A DNA stretch of 38,743 nt from Meiothermus taiwanensis DSM 14542 (GCA_000482765.1 AXWR01000018.1:20785-59527); one strand, 5' to 3'; counted from the stretch's first letter, positions 10,815 to 19,030 are shown. Notes: generated by a model from the sequence alone, not told the origin. Numbers and translations are program-made.

Positions 10815-11264
10815 GTAGCCCCCCTTCGGGCCCCCCAGGGTACGGCAGAGAGGGAGGCAGAGGCTAAAGAAGTAGGGCAGAGGGTAGTCCAGGGCGCGGT
10901 AGAGGGTGTCGTGGTTGCAGCCTTGGGCTTCAGCCATGGCCAGGGCAGAGGTGTTGATGGGGCTTTGGGCTAAGGCTTCTAGCGCGCGGAGGACCGAGGT
11001 TGGTATCCTATCTTCGGAACCTCTCCGTGACATGAAGGCCCATTTTATCTGGTGATCCCTAGGGTGCGTAAGTCCAGACATTTACCATCTTTGCTGCTTC
11101 GGGGAGGGACACGAACGGTTTGGCTATGAGTGGCAGTTTACGCAGGGTCGCGCTCCCGGGCTAGTTGCGCGATCGTCACGCGTTTGTGCGCCAAGCGCCA
11201 CCGCTTTATGGCCAGGCCCGGGCGCCGGCGGAAGGTGCCGGCGGGGCGCTTCCCCCTCCGCCGC

Positions 11265-11681
11265 TCACTGCACCACGCCGTGCTCCAGCCCGCCCAGCAG
11301 GTTCACCACCGCCCGCGCCCCGGCCGGGGTGTCGGCGTACTCGAGCGGGACCCGCCCCCCCAGCGCCAGGTTGGGCTGCCTGAGCCACCCTACCGCGGCT
11401 TCAGGGTCCCCGAACGTCGACAGCGCCTGGGCCACCACCGCCGCCACCCGGTAGAGCCGCTCGCCCTCGAGGCGGTTCAGCCGCCCGGCCCTGCGGCGGC
11501 GGGCCAGGGTGGAAGGAGGGATCTGGGTGAGGATCCCCAGCTCACGGTCGCTGCAGCGCAGCAGGCGCTTGAGGGCGTCCCAGGCCGAAACGGGTAGCCC
11601 CTCCCGCAGGTAGCGCACACGGTCGTCGGCGCTGCCCGGGGGCAGGCCGAGTAGGGCAAGGGGCTCGGGTCCTGGGAACAT
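11265..11681 (-). CDS. MbcA/ParS/Xre-type (DUF2384) antitoxin, partner missing
   Basis: A 138-residue protein. Residues ~25-80 are a helix-turn-helix (REGLPVSAWDALKRLLRCSDRELGILTQIPPSTLARRR). Residues ~85-138 carry the toxin-binding DUF2384 region (LYRVAAVVAQALSTFGDPEAAVGWLRQPNLALGGRVPLEYADTPAGARAVVNLLGGLEHG). Such antitoxins normally precede a RES-domain toxin that degrades NAD. Start ATG 11681 has GGAGG 5 bases upstream and a TATAGT -10 further up. Downstream (11100-11264) no RES domain is seen, only a short frame with KRWRLAHKR that could be a toxin start. The IS at 10037-11077 begins soon after. Confidence 0.87.
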   Translation of the reverse strand: MFPGPEPLALLGLPPGSADDRVRYLREGLPVSAWDALKRLLRCSDRELGILTQIPPSTLARRRRAGRLNRLEGERLYRVAAVVAQALSTFGDPEAAVGWLRQPNLALGGRVPLEYADTPAGARAVVNLLGGLEHGVVQ

Positions 11682-11953
11682 GGCCGCCTCCAGGAACCAC
11701 TATACAGCGACATCCCCCTCGTCCTGGAGGGCTTGCCCCTACCCACGGGCCTCGGCTTTCCGTACCGGACCCACACTTTCGACCGAGGTTTGGGGTCGGG
11801 GTGCCGGGGGGGTGCCGTCCTGCCGGCCGAGGCCGAGCTGGGCAGGCCCCTGCGGCCCGGCGAGGGGGTGCACTACCGGGAGGGGGCCCTCGACCGGGGG
11901 GACCACCCCGAGGCCTGCCCCTCCCGGCGGCACCACGGCGGCGGGCCGGCCGG
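11682..11953. other. Intergenic stretch with possible gene debris
   Basis: The only signal is the antitoxin promoter (TATAGT read on the minus strand near 11701). A plus-strand frame reading LYSDIPLVLEGLPLPTGLGF and FPYRTHTFDRG looks protein-like but has no start and runs into antisense of the next gene; no family recognised. Confidence 0.3.
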
Positions 11954-12802
11954 TCAACCCGGCCCGCCCAGCCCCTCAGCCCGCAGCACCACCTCCGGCA
12001 GCCCCTCGAGGCTCCGCAGCCCCCACCGCATGGCGGGGCGCCAGCGCAGCTCGAGGACGGGCCGGTGGTCGGGGCCGGCCCACCGGCCGTGCCAGAAGCC
12101 CCGGCCCACGAGGGGCCCGCGCTCGTGCGGCCGCAGCCGTTTGCGCTTGCGCCGGGTCAGGCCACGCGGCTCCTCCTCCTGAACCCGGCGCAGCGCCCCG
12201 CCCAGGCGGCCCCCTACCTCCCACAGCCGCAGCCCCTCCCCGCCCGGCGGGGCCGGCGCCTCCGCCGCGTCCCCGGGCGCGGCCACCCGGTAGAGCAGCA
12301 GGCTGAGGGCGGCCCCGGCGGCGTCGGCCTCCCAGGGATCGAAATCGATGTCCGCCGCCGAAAGGTCCGGGGCGAGCGAGGCCACGAAGCTCAGGTACGC
12401 CCTCCTCAGCGCCTCCGCGCGGTAGGGCCTCACGGCCGCCTCGGCCTCGCCGTCCAGGGGGAAGGCCTGCAGCTCGAGGTCCCCCCAGTCGCTCAGGTCG
12501 TGCAGCAGCCACAGGGTGCCGGCCTCGAGGCGGGCGAAGAAGCCGTGGGCCAGGCCCAGGCCGGTGGGGCGGGGCCTGGGGAAGGCCACGTACAGCGAGG
12601 GCTCGGGCAGCCGCGCCAGCAGCGCCAGCGGGACCGTGCCCTCGAAGCACGAGCCCTGCAGGTGCTCATAGGCGTCGGGGTCGAAGCGGTAGACCGTCTG
12701 GGAGAGCGCCCAGCCCTCCAGCAGGGCGGCCTCGAGCGGGCCCGGGCCGCCGGGGCGGCGGAGGGCCTCGAGGCGGAGCAGGGGGCGGAGCTCCGGCGGC
12801 AT
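11954..12802 (-). CDS. AcrVA2-like family protein
   Basis: A 282-residue soluble protein. TVYRFDPDAYEHLQGSCFEG, then VPLALLARLPEPSLYVAFP, is the N-terminal pattern of a family of plasmid, phage and bacterial proteins that includes anti-CRISPR AcrVA2. The middle has LWLLHDLSDWGDLELQAFPL. The end (KRLRPHERGPLVGRGFWHGRWAG, then LELRWRPAMRWG) matches the family's usual RPHxRxxHWHxxWxGP...RWxPP close, in diverged form. AcrVA2 lowers Cas12a by acting on its mRNA/nascent protein; most relatives have unknown targets. ATG 12802 is chosen because GGAGG lies 4 bases upstream. It stands alone between an orphan antitoxin and a recombinase remnant. Function here is inferred from family only. Confidence 0.65.
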   Translation of the reverse strand: MPPELRPLLRLEALRRPGGPGPLEAALLEGWALSQTVYRFDPDAYEHLQGSCFEGTVPLALLARLPEPSLYVAFPRPRPTGLGLAHGFFARLEAGTLWLLHDLSDWGDLELQAFPLDGEAEAAVRPYRAEALRRAYLSFVASLAPDLSAADIDFDPWEADAAGAALSLLLYRVAAPGDAAEAPAPPGGEGLRLWEVGGRLGGALRRVQEEEPRGLTRRKRKRLRPHERGPLVGRGFWHGRWAGPDHRPVLELRWRPAMRWGLRSLEGLPEVVLRAEGLGGPG

Positions 12803-13035
12803 CCGCCTCCAGGATACCCGGCCTCTGCCACGGGCCGGCAACAGAAGGGCCCGGGCGCAGGGCACCCAAGGGAATCTCTGGCTGCGCCCGGGCTTGTCCC
12901 GCTTCGGAACCCCGCCAGTCTAGCGCACGGGGGCACCCGGGAGCCGCGCACCCGCCACACCGCTGCACGGGCTGCCCGGCCCGGCGCCGGGCTCGGCCGC
13001 TAGCCGCCCGCGGGAGCGCGGGTTAGGATGGGGCC

Positions 13036-13245
13036 ATGCCCTCCCCCAAGCGCCTGCGCGAGTTCTCCTACGAGGAGCTGATGGCCCTCATGGGCGAGGC
13101 GATCAAGACCCCCCAGGCCGCCGACGAGCTGCTGAAAGCCATGGAGGAGGAGCCTGGCTTGCTCGACCGTTTCGAGGGCGTGCAGTGGCTCGACCTAAGC
13201 CAGGTGTACGGCGACCTGATCCACCGCCGCGACCAGCGGTGCTGA
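13036..13245 (+). CDS. Small acidic protein of unknown function
   Basis: A 69-residue, soluble, helical, acidic protein: KRLREFSYEELMALMGEAIK, then ELLKAMEEEPGLLDRFEGVQWL. Not recognised. TAGGAT, a good Thermus-type -10, lies 7 bases before the ATG, so the mRNA is probably leaderless. The same TAGGATGG-plus-start arrangement precedes the intact recombinase at 29852. Its stop overlaps the frame of the recombinase remnant, so it might once have been upstream of a different gene. Confidence 0.6.
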   Translation: MPSPKRLREFSYEELMALMGEAIKTPQAADELLKAMEEEPGLLDRFEGVQWLDLSQVYGDLIHRRDQRC

Positions 13246-13749
13246 CCCCGCCCGCCTCTACGGCACCGGGCTGCGGCTGTCGGAGGCCCTGGCGCTGACC
13301 TACAAGGACGTGACCTACCAGGACGGCATCCCCCACGCCGTGCGGGTGCTGGGCAAGGGCAACAAGGAGCGGGTGGTGGTGCTCTCTCCCACCGCCCAGC
13401 GGGCGCTCTTCCAGTGGCTCAAGCACCGCAACCTCGAGGGCCATCCCACCAGCCCCCACCTCTGGAGCCACACCTCGGGGGCCCGCAAGGGGCAGCCCTT
13501 CCCGGCTCGCACGGTGCAGGCCATGCTCAAGCGGGTGGCCAAGAAGGCCGGCCTCAAGGAGTGGGCCAAGCTCACCCCCCACAAGCTGCGCCACTCTTAC
13601 GCCTCGGCGCTGATGGAGGCGGGGCGGGGGATCGACGAGGTGAAGGAGCTGCTGGGGCATGCCTCTATTGCCACCACCCAGATCTACGTGCACGTGAGCC
13701 GGAAGGGCTCGAGGAGGCTGCTAGGGCACTGCCGGACGTGTTGGGGTAG
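13244..13749 (+). pseudogene. Tyrosine recombinase, catalytic-domain remnant
   Basis: The frame from 13244 gives YGTGLRLSEALALTYKDV (Arg I), GKGNKERVVVLSP (Lys), TPHKLRHSYASALMEAG (HxxR) and LLGHASIATTQIYVHVS (His, Tyr), so the XerC/D catalytic set is complete. The N-terminal core-binding domain is missing and a stop lies just upstream at 13217. After HVSR one G is lost near 13703, shifting the frame; the other frame gives GLEEAARALPDVLG and a stop at 13749. It sits beside the type I restriction genes, where such recombinases can shuffle hsdS, but this copy is dead. Confidence 0.8.
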
Positions 13750-13750
13750 T

Positions 13751-13772
13751 GCAGGGCCCTGCAGGGCCCTGC
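13751..13772. repeat. 22-bp palindrome built from a 10-bp tandem repeat
   Basis: GCAGGGCCCT twice plus GC, which is self-complementary over 22 bases. It lies between the convergent recombinase remnant and hsdM, where it could act as a two-way hairpin terminator, though no T tract is present. Confidence 0.55.
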
Positions 13773-13810
13773 GGCCCCTCACCGGGGAGCGAAGGGGGTC
13801 GGCTCGTTCT

Positions 13811-15340
13811 CTATGCCTCGATCCGATCACGCAGGGCGGTTAACGCCTCGGTGACCTCCCGGCTTTTCTGTTCAATAACCTCGAGCAGCTCTTCAACGCT
13901 CCGTGTATCTGTATCGAGCTTCGCATGGGGGTTCACGGCCTTGAGGTCGTAGTTTCTGGCCTCGAGCTCGGCCCGGCTCACCGTCCAGCTCCGCTCGGAG
14001 TCGGCGCGGGTGGGCAGCAAACGGAAGAACTCCTCGAAGTGCTCGAGGGTCAGCGGGCTTTTCTTCCCCACCTTCACCCCCGACAGGTCGTAGTACCAGA
14101 TGCGCTCGGTGGGCCGCCCCTTGGTGAAGAAGAAGATGTTGGTCTTCACGCCGGCCCCGGCGTTGACAAAGGTGCCCGGGGGTAGCGAGAGGATGCACCA
14201 GACGTCAGCCTCGTTCAAGAGCTTGCGTTTGGTCTGCACGAAGGCAGTTTCCTGCCGGAAGGACACGCCCTCGTCGAGCACGATGGCGCAACGGCCTCCG
14301 CTCTTGAGGGAGTCGATCACGTGCTGAAGGAAGAGCACCTGGGTCGCGCTGGTCTTATAGGCGAAGCGCGCCTGGGCTACCTTGCCTTCTTTACCGCCGA
14401 AGGGGGGGTTGGTGAGGATCACGTCGAACTGCGCCGGGGCTCCCTCCCACAATCCCCCGTAGATCTCCTGGCCGGTAAGGGTGTTGCCGTGCCACAGGTT
14501 AGGCTTGTCGATGCCGTGGAGCACCAGGTTAGCCAGGGCGATCGGGTAGATCAGGTTTTCCTTCTCGCGCCCGTAAAGCCTCCGGGTTTTGAGGGCCTCG
14601 AGCTGCTCCGGCGTGGCGTCGTCCCCCAGCTTCTGCAGCACGTACTCGTAGGCCGTGGCCAGGAAGCCGCCGGTGCCGGCACAGGGGTCATAGATGGTGT
14701 CCGCGGGGCCCGGGTCAATGGCCTGCACCATGGCCTTAATCACCTGACGGGGGGTGAAGAACTGGCCCCCGTCGTTGCCCTTCTCGCCCATCTTCAAGAG
14801 GAGCCCTTCGTAGACCTGGGAGAGGGCGAAGAGGTGGGTGCTGTCCACCGTTTGCGAGTTGATGAGGTGGACCTTGTCCAGTACGTCCAGGAAGTTGCGC
14901 TCGGTGTCCACCCGCACCCGATCAACGCCGGACATGATCTCGCTGATCACCTTCTGCCGGGCGGTGGCGTTAGGCTGGTCACGCAAGCCCCTTAGATAGG
15001 GCAGCAATTCGCCGTTGACGAAGCCGAAGAAAGCGCCCAAGGCTCCTTCCTCCAGCTCGCGGCGCTTCCAGCCATCAGGGGCGGCCCAGTCCTGCCAGCG
15101 GTAGGGGGCCTCGAGGCTGGGGGTAAAGGCCGCCCCCACCGCCTGACTCTGCTCGGCCTCCAGGGTTTCAAGGTCGTCCAGAACGCGCAAGAACAGGATC
15201 CAGGTCAGCTCGGGGACGTACTGCAAGGCCCCGGCGCAGTTGGAGCGGCGCAGGATGTCGCAGATGCTCCATACGTACGCGCTGAGGCTGGATTGGGTGG
15301 TGAAGCGGGGTGTACCGTTTGAGCCATTCTTGCTGGGCAT
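13811..15340 (-). CDS. hsdM: Type I restriction-modification DNA methyltransferase subunit (N6-adenine)
   Basis: A 509-residue HsdM. An N-terminal helical HsdM domain (~10-170) precedes the methylase fold. FFTPR (194-198), SAM-binding DPCAGTGGF (218-226) and catalytic NPPF (311-314) are all intact. The last ~50 residues form a helical tail ending ALTALRDRIEA that would contact HsdS. It methylates adenine at the site chosen by HsdS. Its ATG shares a base with the hsdS stop (TGATG at 15340), so translation is coupled. Last gene of the minus-strand operon. Confidence 0.95.
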   Translation of the reverse strand: MPSKNGSNGTPRFTTQSSLSAYVWSICDILRRSNCAGALQYVPELTWILFLRVLDDLETLEAEQSQAVGAAFTPSLEAPYRWQDWAAPDGWKRRELEEGALGAFFGFVNGELLPYLRGLRDQPNATARQKVISEIMSGVDRVRVDTERNFLDVLDKVHLINSQTVDSTHLFALSQVYEGLLLKMGEKGNDGGQFFTPRQVIKAMVQAIDPGPADTIYDPCAGTGGFLATAYEYVLQKLGDDATPEQLEALKTRRLYGREKENLIYPIALANLVLHGIDKPNLWHGNTLTGQEIYGGLWEGAPAQFDVILTNPPFGGKEGKVAQARFAYKTSATQVLFLQHVIDSLKSGGRCAIVLDEGVSFRQETAFVQTKRKLLNEADVWCILSLPPGTFVNAGAGVKTNIFFFTKGRPTERIWYYDLSGVKVGKKSPLTLEHFEEFFRLLPTRADSERSWTVSRAELEARNYDLKAVNPHAKLDTDTRSVEELLEVIEQKSREVTEALTALRDRIEA

Positions 15341-16599
15341 CAGAGTTCTCCTGAGAACGCGCGGCGTAGGATGGCGGCGGGTAGGGCGCGGATGGCCTCG
15401 AGCTGGGCTTCTAGGCTACGAATAAGGGCTTGGGTGGCCTCGAGCTTAGCGTTTAGCTCGGCTACGATACGGTGTTGGGTCTCGAGGTTGGGGTGAAGCA
15501 ACCTGAACCGCTGTACGACTGGGACATAGACGGTTTGGTGCACTGCGCCGCTACCAAGCGAGCGGATGTACTCCCTAGAGGCCATAAGCGCATAGGCCAG
15601 ATACCAAGGCTCCAATTCTGGGCCGCATACCCAGTTCACGAAGTCCTGACTGGTTGCCATAGGTCGCCCCATGACGGTAACAAACCCCACTGATGCGGTG
15701 CGGGAGAGCACCACGGTTCCAGCAGGCAGGACGCGGGCCGAAGAGTTTGCAATTCCCTCCGGGTTGGTGTACTCGCGGGTCTGAATCGCAGTTTTCCCAT
15801 CCAGAGCGCGTATATCTGAAAGAGATATCCAGGGGATATCCCCGCCCCACCACTCTTCACGGCGACGGCTAGGGGTATGTCCGCTCTCTAACCGAGCGAA
15901 GTCGGTGAGGAGGGTCCAGCGCCATCCCTTAGGAGCAGGGGCGGTATTTACTGTGATCGGCACTGTAGGGAATGCCGAGCGCAGGCATGCCTCTGGAAGT
16001 TCCCGGGCTGCCTCGAGCCCTTCTTCAGCCGCCTTGCGGGCCTTTTCCACCGCCTCCATCTGCTCGGTGAGGATGGCGGCGATGCGGCGTTGGGTCTCGA
16101 GGGGGGGGAGGGGGATAAAGTAGTTTTCGAGTTGAGTTTTTGATATCTCGAGGAAAGTTGCCCCCCTTCCCAATAACTGAAGCTCAGGTACAGCTTGCTT
16201 TAACACGAAATATAGGTAAACCGAATCGATGCTTTCCGAGGGAATGAAAGATTTACAGCCTTGATTAGTACAGAGAGGAACGGCAGCTATACCTAGATGC
16301 CCAATTGGCGCCCGGCTCGACATAACAACAGTCTTAACGGGCACTAATTCAGCACCGCTGCTCTCATAGCCAAGTTGCGTAATTTTACGTCCGGAAGAAT
16401 ATATTTCCCTTGTTGATAGCTTTCCCAAGTCTGCCGGTGTAATCCAAACGATATCACCATTCCAGTACTCCTTTATGCCAGTTTTAGGTGTCGATCCACC
16501 TACCACTTTTGTAACATCCCCTAACCTCACCCACCGCCACCCCTCGGGCAGCTTAGGGCGGGTTTTGGGTTTTGGGACTTCAGTTGTCGGACTGCTCAT
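15340..16599 (-). CDS. hsdS: Type I restriction-modification specificity subunit
   Basis: A 419-residue HsdS with two target-recognition domains (~20-165 and ~220-365). Each is followed by a conserved spacer helix beginning PLPPLETQRRIAAIL and HPNLETQHRIVAEL. The first domain opens LPEGWRWVRLGDVTKVVGGS, the second PKGWRWTLLTDFARLESGH. GC is visibly lower in 16120-16520 than in the flanks, as usual for swapped recognition domains. It reads a two-part DNA site and bridges HsdM and HsdR. The 5' end overlaps the DUF1016 gene by 20 bases. Confidence 0.94.
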   Translation of the reverse strand: MSSPTTEVPKPKTRPKLPEGWRWVRLGDVTKVVGGSTPKTGIKEYWNGDIVWITPADLGKLSTREIYSSGRKITQLGYESSGAELVPVKTVVMSSRAPIGHLGIAAVPLCTNQGCKSFIPSESIDSVYLYFVLKQAVPELQLLGRGATFLEISKTQLENYFIPLPPLETQRRIAAILTEQMEAVEKARKAAEEGLEAARELPEACLRSAFPTVPITVNTAPAPKGWRWTLLTDFARLESGHTPSRRREEWWGGDIPWISLSDIRALDGKTAIQTREYTNPEGIANSSARVLPAGTVVLSRTASVGFVTVMGRPMATSQDFVNWVCGPELEPWYLAYALMASREYIRSLGSGAVHQTVYVPVVQRFRLLHPNLETQHRIVAELNAKLEATQALIRSLEAQLEAIRALPAAILRRAFSGEL

Positions 16600-17617
16600 C
16601 GTCGCTCCTTAGCTCGGCCTCGAGCTGCTCCACGCTCGGTAGGGCGGCCTCGAGCTCCTTGGGCAGGGCCTCGGCCAGTTGGAAGCTGCTCACGCCCAGG
16701 GGCTTGGCGAGGTCGCGCAGCGCGTATTCTACTGTGAGTTTGCGCTTGCTCTTGCACAGGATCAGGCCCAAGGTGGGGCCGTCGGTGGGGTGGCGTAGCA
16801 GGTCATCCACTGCCGAGAGGTAAAAGTTCATCTTGCCCGCGTACTCGGGTTTGAACTCGGTCATCTTGAGGTCGATTACCACGTAGCAGCGCAGCTTGAG
16901 GTGATAGAACAGCAGGTCGAGGTAGTAGTCCTGGCCATCTACTTCTAGGGGGTACTGGCTGCCCACGAAGGCGAAACCTACCCCCAGCTCGAGCATGAAC
17001 CGCTGTAGGTGCTCCAACAGGGCGCGCTCGAGGTGACGCTCGTTGGCCTCTTTGTGCAGGGTTAGGAAGTCGAAGTTGTAGGGGTCTTTGAGCACCTGCT
17101 GGGCCAGGTCGGAGCTGGGCGGGGGCAGGGTCTGGGCAAAGTTGGTCAGGGCTGCCCCTTGGCGCCGGTGTAGGCCGGTTTCGATCTGGGCTTCCAGAAT
17201 AGCCCGGCTCCAGCCGTTTTGCAGGGCCTGTTCGGCGTACCACAGCCGCTGGGCGGGGTCTTTGAGCTTCTGTAAAAGCACCAGGTTGTGCCCCCAGGGC
17301 AATTGCGACACGGGCTGTGCCGCAAACTGCCCCTCGTCCGGGCAGGCCTGGTAGAAGGCCCGCATGCGCTCGAGGTTGCGCTTGGAGAAGCCCTCCACGC
17401 CCGGGAACTCCCGCTTGAGGTCGCCGGCCACCCGCTCGATGACCTTCTCGCCCCAGCGCCCCTGGCGCACGGCGGCCTCGAGGTCGTGCCCGATCTGCCA
17501 GTAGAGCCCCATCAGCTCCCGGCTCACCGCCAAAGCTGCGCGGGTCTGGGCCTGCCGGATGCGCTCCTTGAGGCTCTGCAAGAAGGCGGGGTAGTCCTGG
17601 GGTAAGAGCTCGCTCAC
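16580..17617 (-). CDS. DUF1016 (YhcG-type) PD-(D/E)XK nuclease-like protein
   Basis: A 345-residue protein. The N-terminal half has LMGLYWQIGHDLE and the family hallmark GFSKRNLERMRAFYQACP. The C-terminal PDDEXK-like domain has GSQYPLEVDGQDYYLDLLFYHLKLRCYVVIDLKM, followed by GKMNFYLSAVDD; residues D, D and ExK-like DLK are visible. GTG 17617 is chosen over upstream starts because AAAGGAG lies 5 bases before it; farther upstream starts would lie in the TnpB element. It lies between hsdR and hsdS and its 3' end overlaps hsdS, so it is part of the restriction operon. Role unknown; related proteins are linked to defence loci. Confidence 0.9.
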   Translation of the reverse strand: MSELLPQDYPAFLQSLKERIRQAQTRAALAVSRELMGLYWQIGHDLEAAVRQGRWGEKVIERVAGDLKREFPGVEGFSKRNLERMRAFYQACPDEGQFAAQPVSQLPWGHNLVLLQKLKDPAQRLWYAEQALQNGWSRAILEAQIETGLHRRQGAALTNFAQTLPPPSSDLAQQVLKDPYNFDFLTLHKEANERHLERALLEHLQRFMLELGVGFAFVGSQYPLEVDGQDYYLDLLFYHLKLRCYVVIDLKMTEFKPEYAGKMNFYLSAVDDLLRHPTDGPTLGLILCKSKRKLTVEYALRDLAKPLGVSSFQLAEALPKELEAALPSVEQLEAELRSDDEQSDN

Positions 17618-17629
17618 AGAACTCCTTTC

Positions 17630-19014
17630 GTGGATGCTCCGCATCTCGCCTCGCCACGGCGAGGCGACGCGGAGAGGAAACGAAAGCCGCTCGCAGAGCG
17701 GTACTTCCTCCAAAACATGGCTCCTGGTACACTGGTTTCATGCCCAGGGCAGAAACCGTCGTGCTCAAGCTGCGCCCCCCCGGCAGGGCCAAGCGGGCCT
17801 GGCTCGACCGGACCGCCGAACTCTTCCGCCAGGGGACGCAGCTCGGGCTTGACGCTGCGCTGGGCATGGCTACGAGCAGCCGGGCGAAGATACACACCGC
17901 CACCTACGCCTCCATTCGCGCCCTGGGCCTGCCCTCCGACTACTGCCGCATGGCGGTCAACCAGGCCGTACAGCTCGCGAGGAGCCACTTCGGGCTGCGC
18001 AAGAGCAAGCAGCAGGCGGGGAAGCCTACGGCGGTGCGTAGCCAGGGGATTGGGCTGGGGACTAACGCCTACAAGGTGGTTGGAACCGCCCTTCGGCTTT
18101 CGACCGGGGTGCAAGGTGTTTACATCTGGCTCCCCCTTTGTGTCCCGCAGCATTGGCGGGACAGGTTGCAGTACGTCCGTGGTGATGCCCGGCTGTTCAG
18201 GCGGGGTGATGAGTGGTTCGTCATGCTGCCCCTCAAAATGCCCAATACTCCAACCGTCCGTGACGGCAACGGCGAGACCGTTATCGGAGTAGACCTGGGC
18301 ATTGTTCGGTTGGCGACAGCCAAGCATCCCAACGGCGTCTTTATCGCCAACGGGAAAGCCATTCGCCATACACGCGAAGGCTACGCCTCCCTCCGCCGCC
18401 GCTACCAGCGCCACCGTCGCCTTGACCGGGTGCGGGCCATGAAGGGCAAGGAGCGGCGCTGGATGACCGACCTCAACCACAAGGTCAGCCGAGGGCTCGT
18501 AGACCTCGCGGCCCGGTACCCCAATCCGGTACTGGCTTTCGAGAAGCTGGACGGGATACGCGACAGGATACGGGGCAGCAAACGCTTCAACCGCATGGTG
18601 GCGAGCTGGGCCTTCAGGCAACTGGCCGACTTCGTGCTGTACAAGGCTGAGAGGGCGGGGGTGCGGGTTATCTTCGTTGACCCCCGCAAGACCAGCCGCA
18701 CCTGCCCGAAGTGCGGTCATGCCACCCGAGCCAACCGAACCACGCAGGCCGACTTCCGGTGTGTGGCCTGCGGCTACCAGGGCAACGCCGACGTGGTAGC
18801 TTCCCTCAACATCGCTGGCGTAGCGGCTGGACTGCTGCGCCAAGGGCCGCCTGACACGGCCCGACCGAGCGCCGCGCCACGGTGCGGCGCAGGTCAGGCT
18901 GCTCCCGCTGGGGAGCGGCTGGATGGAGTAAAGGTGTGGGCTTCGGTCCATGCAGACTCCAACCTTGAAAGCTCCGTGTAGGAGCCCCCGTTCTTCAGAA
19001 CGGGGAGGATGTCA
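17630..19014 (+). mobile_element. IS200/IS605-group element with tnpB only
   Basis: It contains tnpB and no tnpA. The right end has the typical subterminal hairpin CCCCGTTC-TTCA-GAACGGGG (18986-19005) followed by AGGATGTCA, probably ending at about 19014. The left end is not certain; a CGCCTCGCC/GGCGAGGCG hairpin lies at 17646-17665. It is inserted between hsdR and the DUF1016 gene. Confidence 0.72.
17740..18981 (+). CDS. tnpB: TnpB RNA-guided nuclease
   Basis: A 413-residue TnpB. The RuvC-like residues are present: Asp185 in GVDLGIVRLAT, Glu268 in AFEKLDG, Asp351 in GNADVVASLN. A zinc finger has CPKCGH (Cys322, Cys325) and CVACGY (Cys341, Cys344). It lacks any frameshift and looks active. 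Known TnpB proteins use a right-end RNA (omega RNA) to cut DNA matching the sequence next to the element. ATG 17740 follows a GTACACTGG segment; no strong ribosome site. A long antisense frame over it is a shadow. Confidence 0.93.
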   Translation: MPRAETVVLKLRPPGRAKRAWLDRTAELFRQGTQLGLDAALGMATSSRAKIHTATYASIRALGLPSDYCRMAVNQAVQLARSHFGLRKSKQQAGKPTAVRSQGIGLGTNAYKVVGTALRLSTGVQGVYIWLPLCVPQHWRDRLQYVRGDARLFRRGDEWFVMLPLKMPNTPTVRDGNGETVIGVDLGIVRLATAKHPNGVFIANGKAIRHTREGYASLRRRYQRHRRLDRVRAMKGKERRWMTDLNHKVSRGLVDLAARYPNPVLAFEKLDGIRDRIRGSKRFNRMVASWAFRQLADFVLYKAERAGVRVIFVDPRKTSRTCPKCGHATRANRTTQADFRCVACGYQGNADVVASLNIAGVAAGLLRQGPPDTARPSAAPRCGAGQAAPAGERLDGVKVWASVHADSNLESSV

Positions 19015-19030
19015 GGCCTCGAACATCCTC
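18850..19030 (+). ncRNA. Putative omega RNA with guide from hsdR 3' end
   Basis: By analogy with studied TnpB elements, the RNA spans the tnpB 3' end and the right-end hairpin at 18986-19005, with the guide copied from flanking DNA after about 19014. That flank is the antisense of the last hsdR codons. Boundaries are inferred from family knowledge, not measured. Confidence 0.45.

Larger units (their letters stand above)
10043..11033 (-). pseudogene. DDE transposase broken by two 8-bp tandem duplications
   Basis: From ATG 11033 (MSRRGSEDRIPTSVLRALEA) the frame runs to GGPKGGYLLI, then shifts. Removing one copy of the duplicated ATGAGGAG (10799-10814) restores IDDVLIPRY with the first catalytic Asp. 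Removing one copy of the duplicated TAGGGGTA (10707-10722) restores EGAYPYGFSLVVLAW. The rest has LFDAWYAAKE (second Asp) and LWQGIEEIFRGLQQELGW (Glu). With both repairs one transposase of about 325 residues results. IS4-type DDE superfamily; exact family uncertain. Confidence 0.82.
10037..11077 (-). mobile_element. IS4/IS701-like insertion sequence, about 1041 bp
   Basis: A 12-base inverted repeat, CTGGACTTACGC at 10037-10048 and its complement at 11066-11077, bounds one transposase. No confident target duplication; both flanks contain ATTTA-like bases. It lies upstream of the chimeric ATPase remnant and would separate it from its promoter. Confidence 0.75.

Noticed and set aside
11130..11264. 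RES toxin gene after the antitoxin
   Set aside because: Only a short KRWRLAHKR-like piece is seen and the frame stops within about 20 codons.
17614..18951. 445-codon frame on the minus strand
   Set aside because: Antisense of tnpB, which has RuvC residues and a zinc finger.
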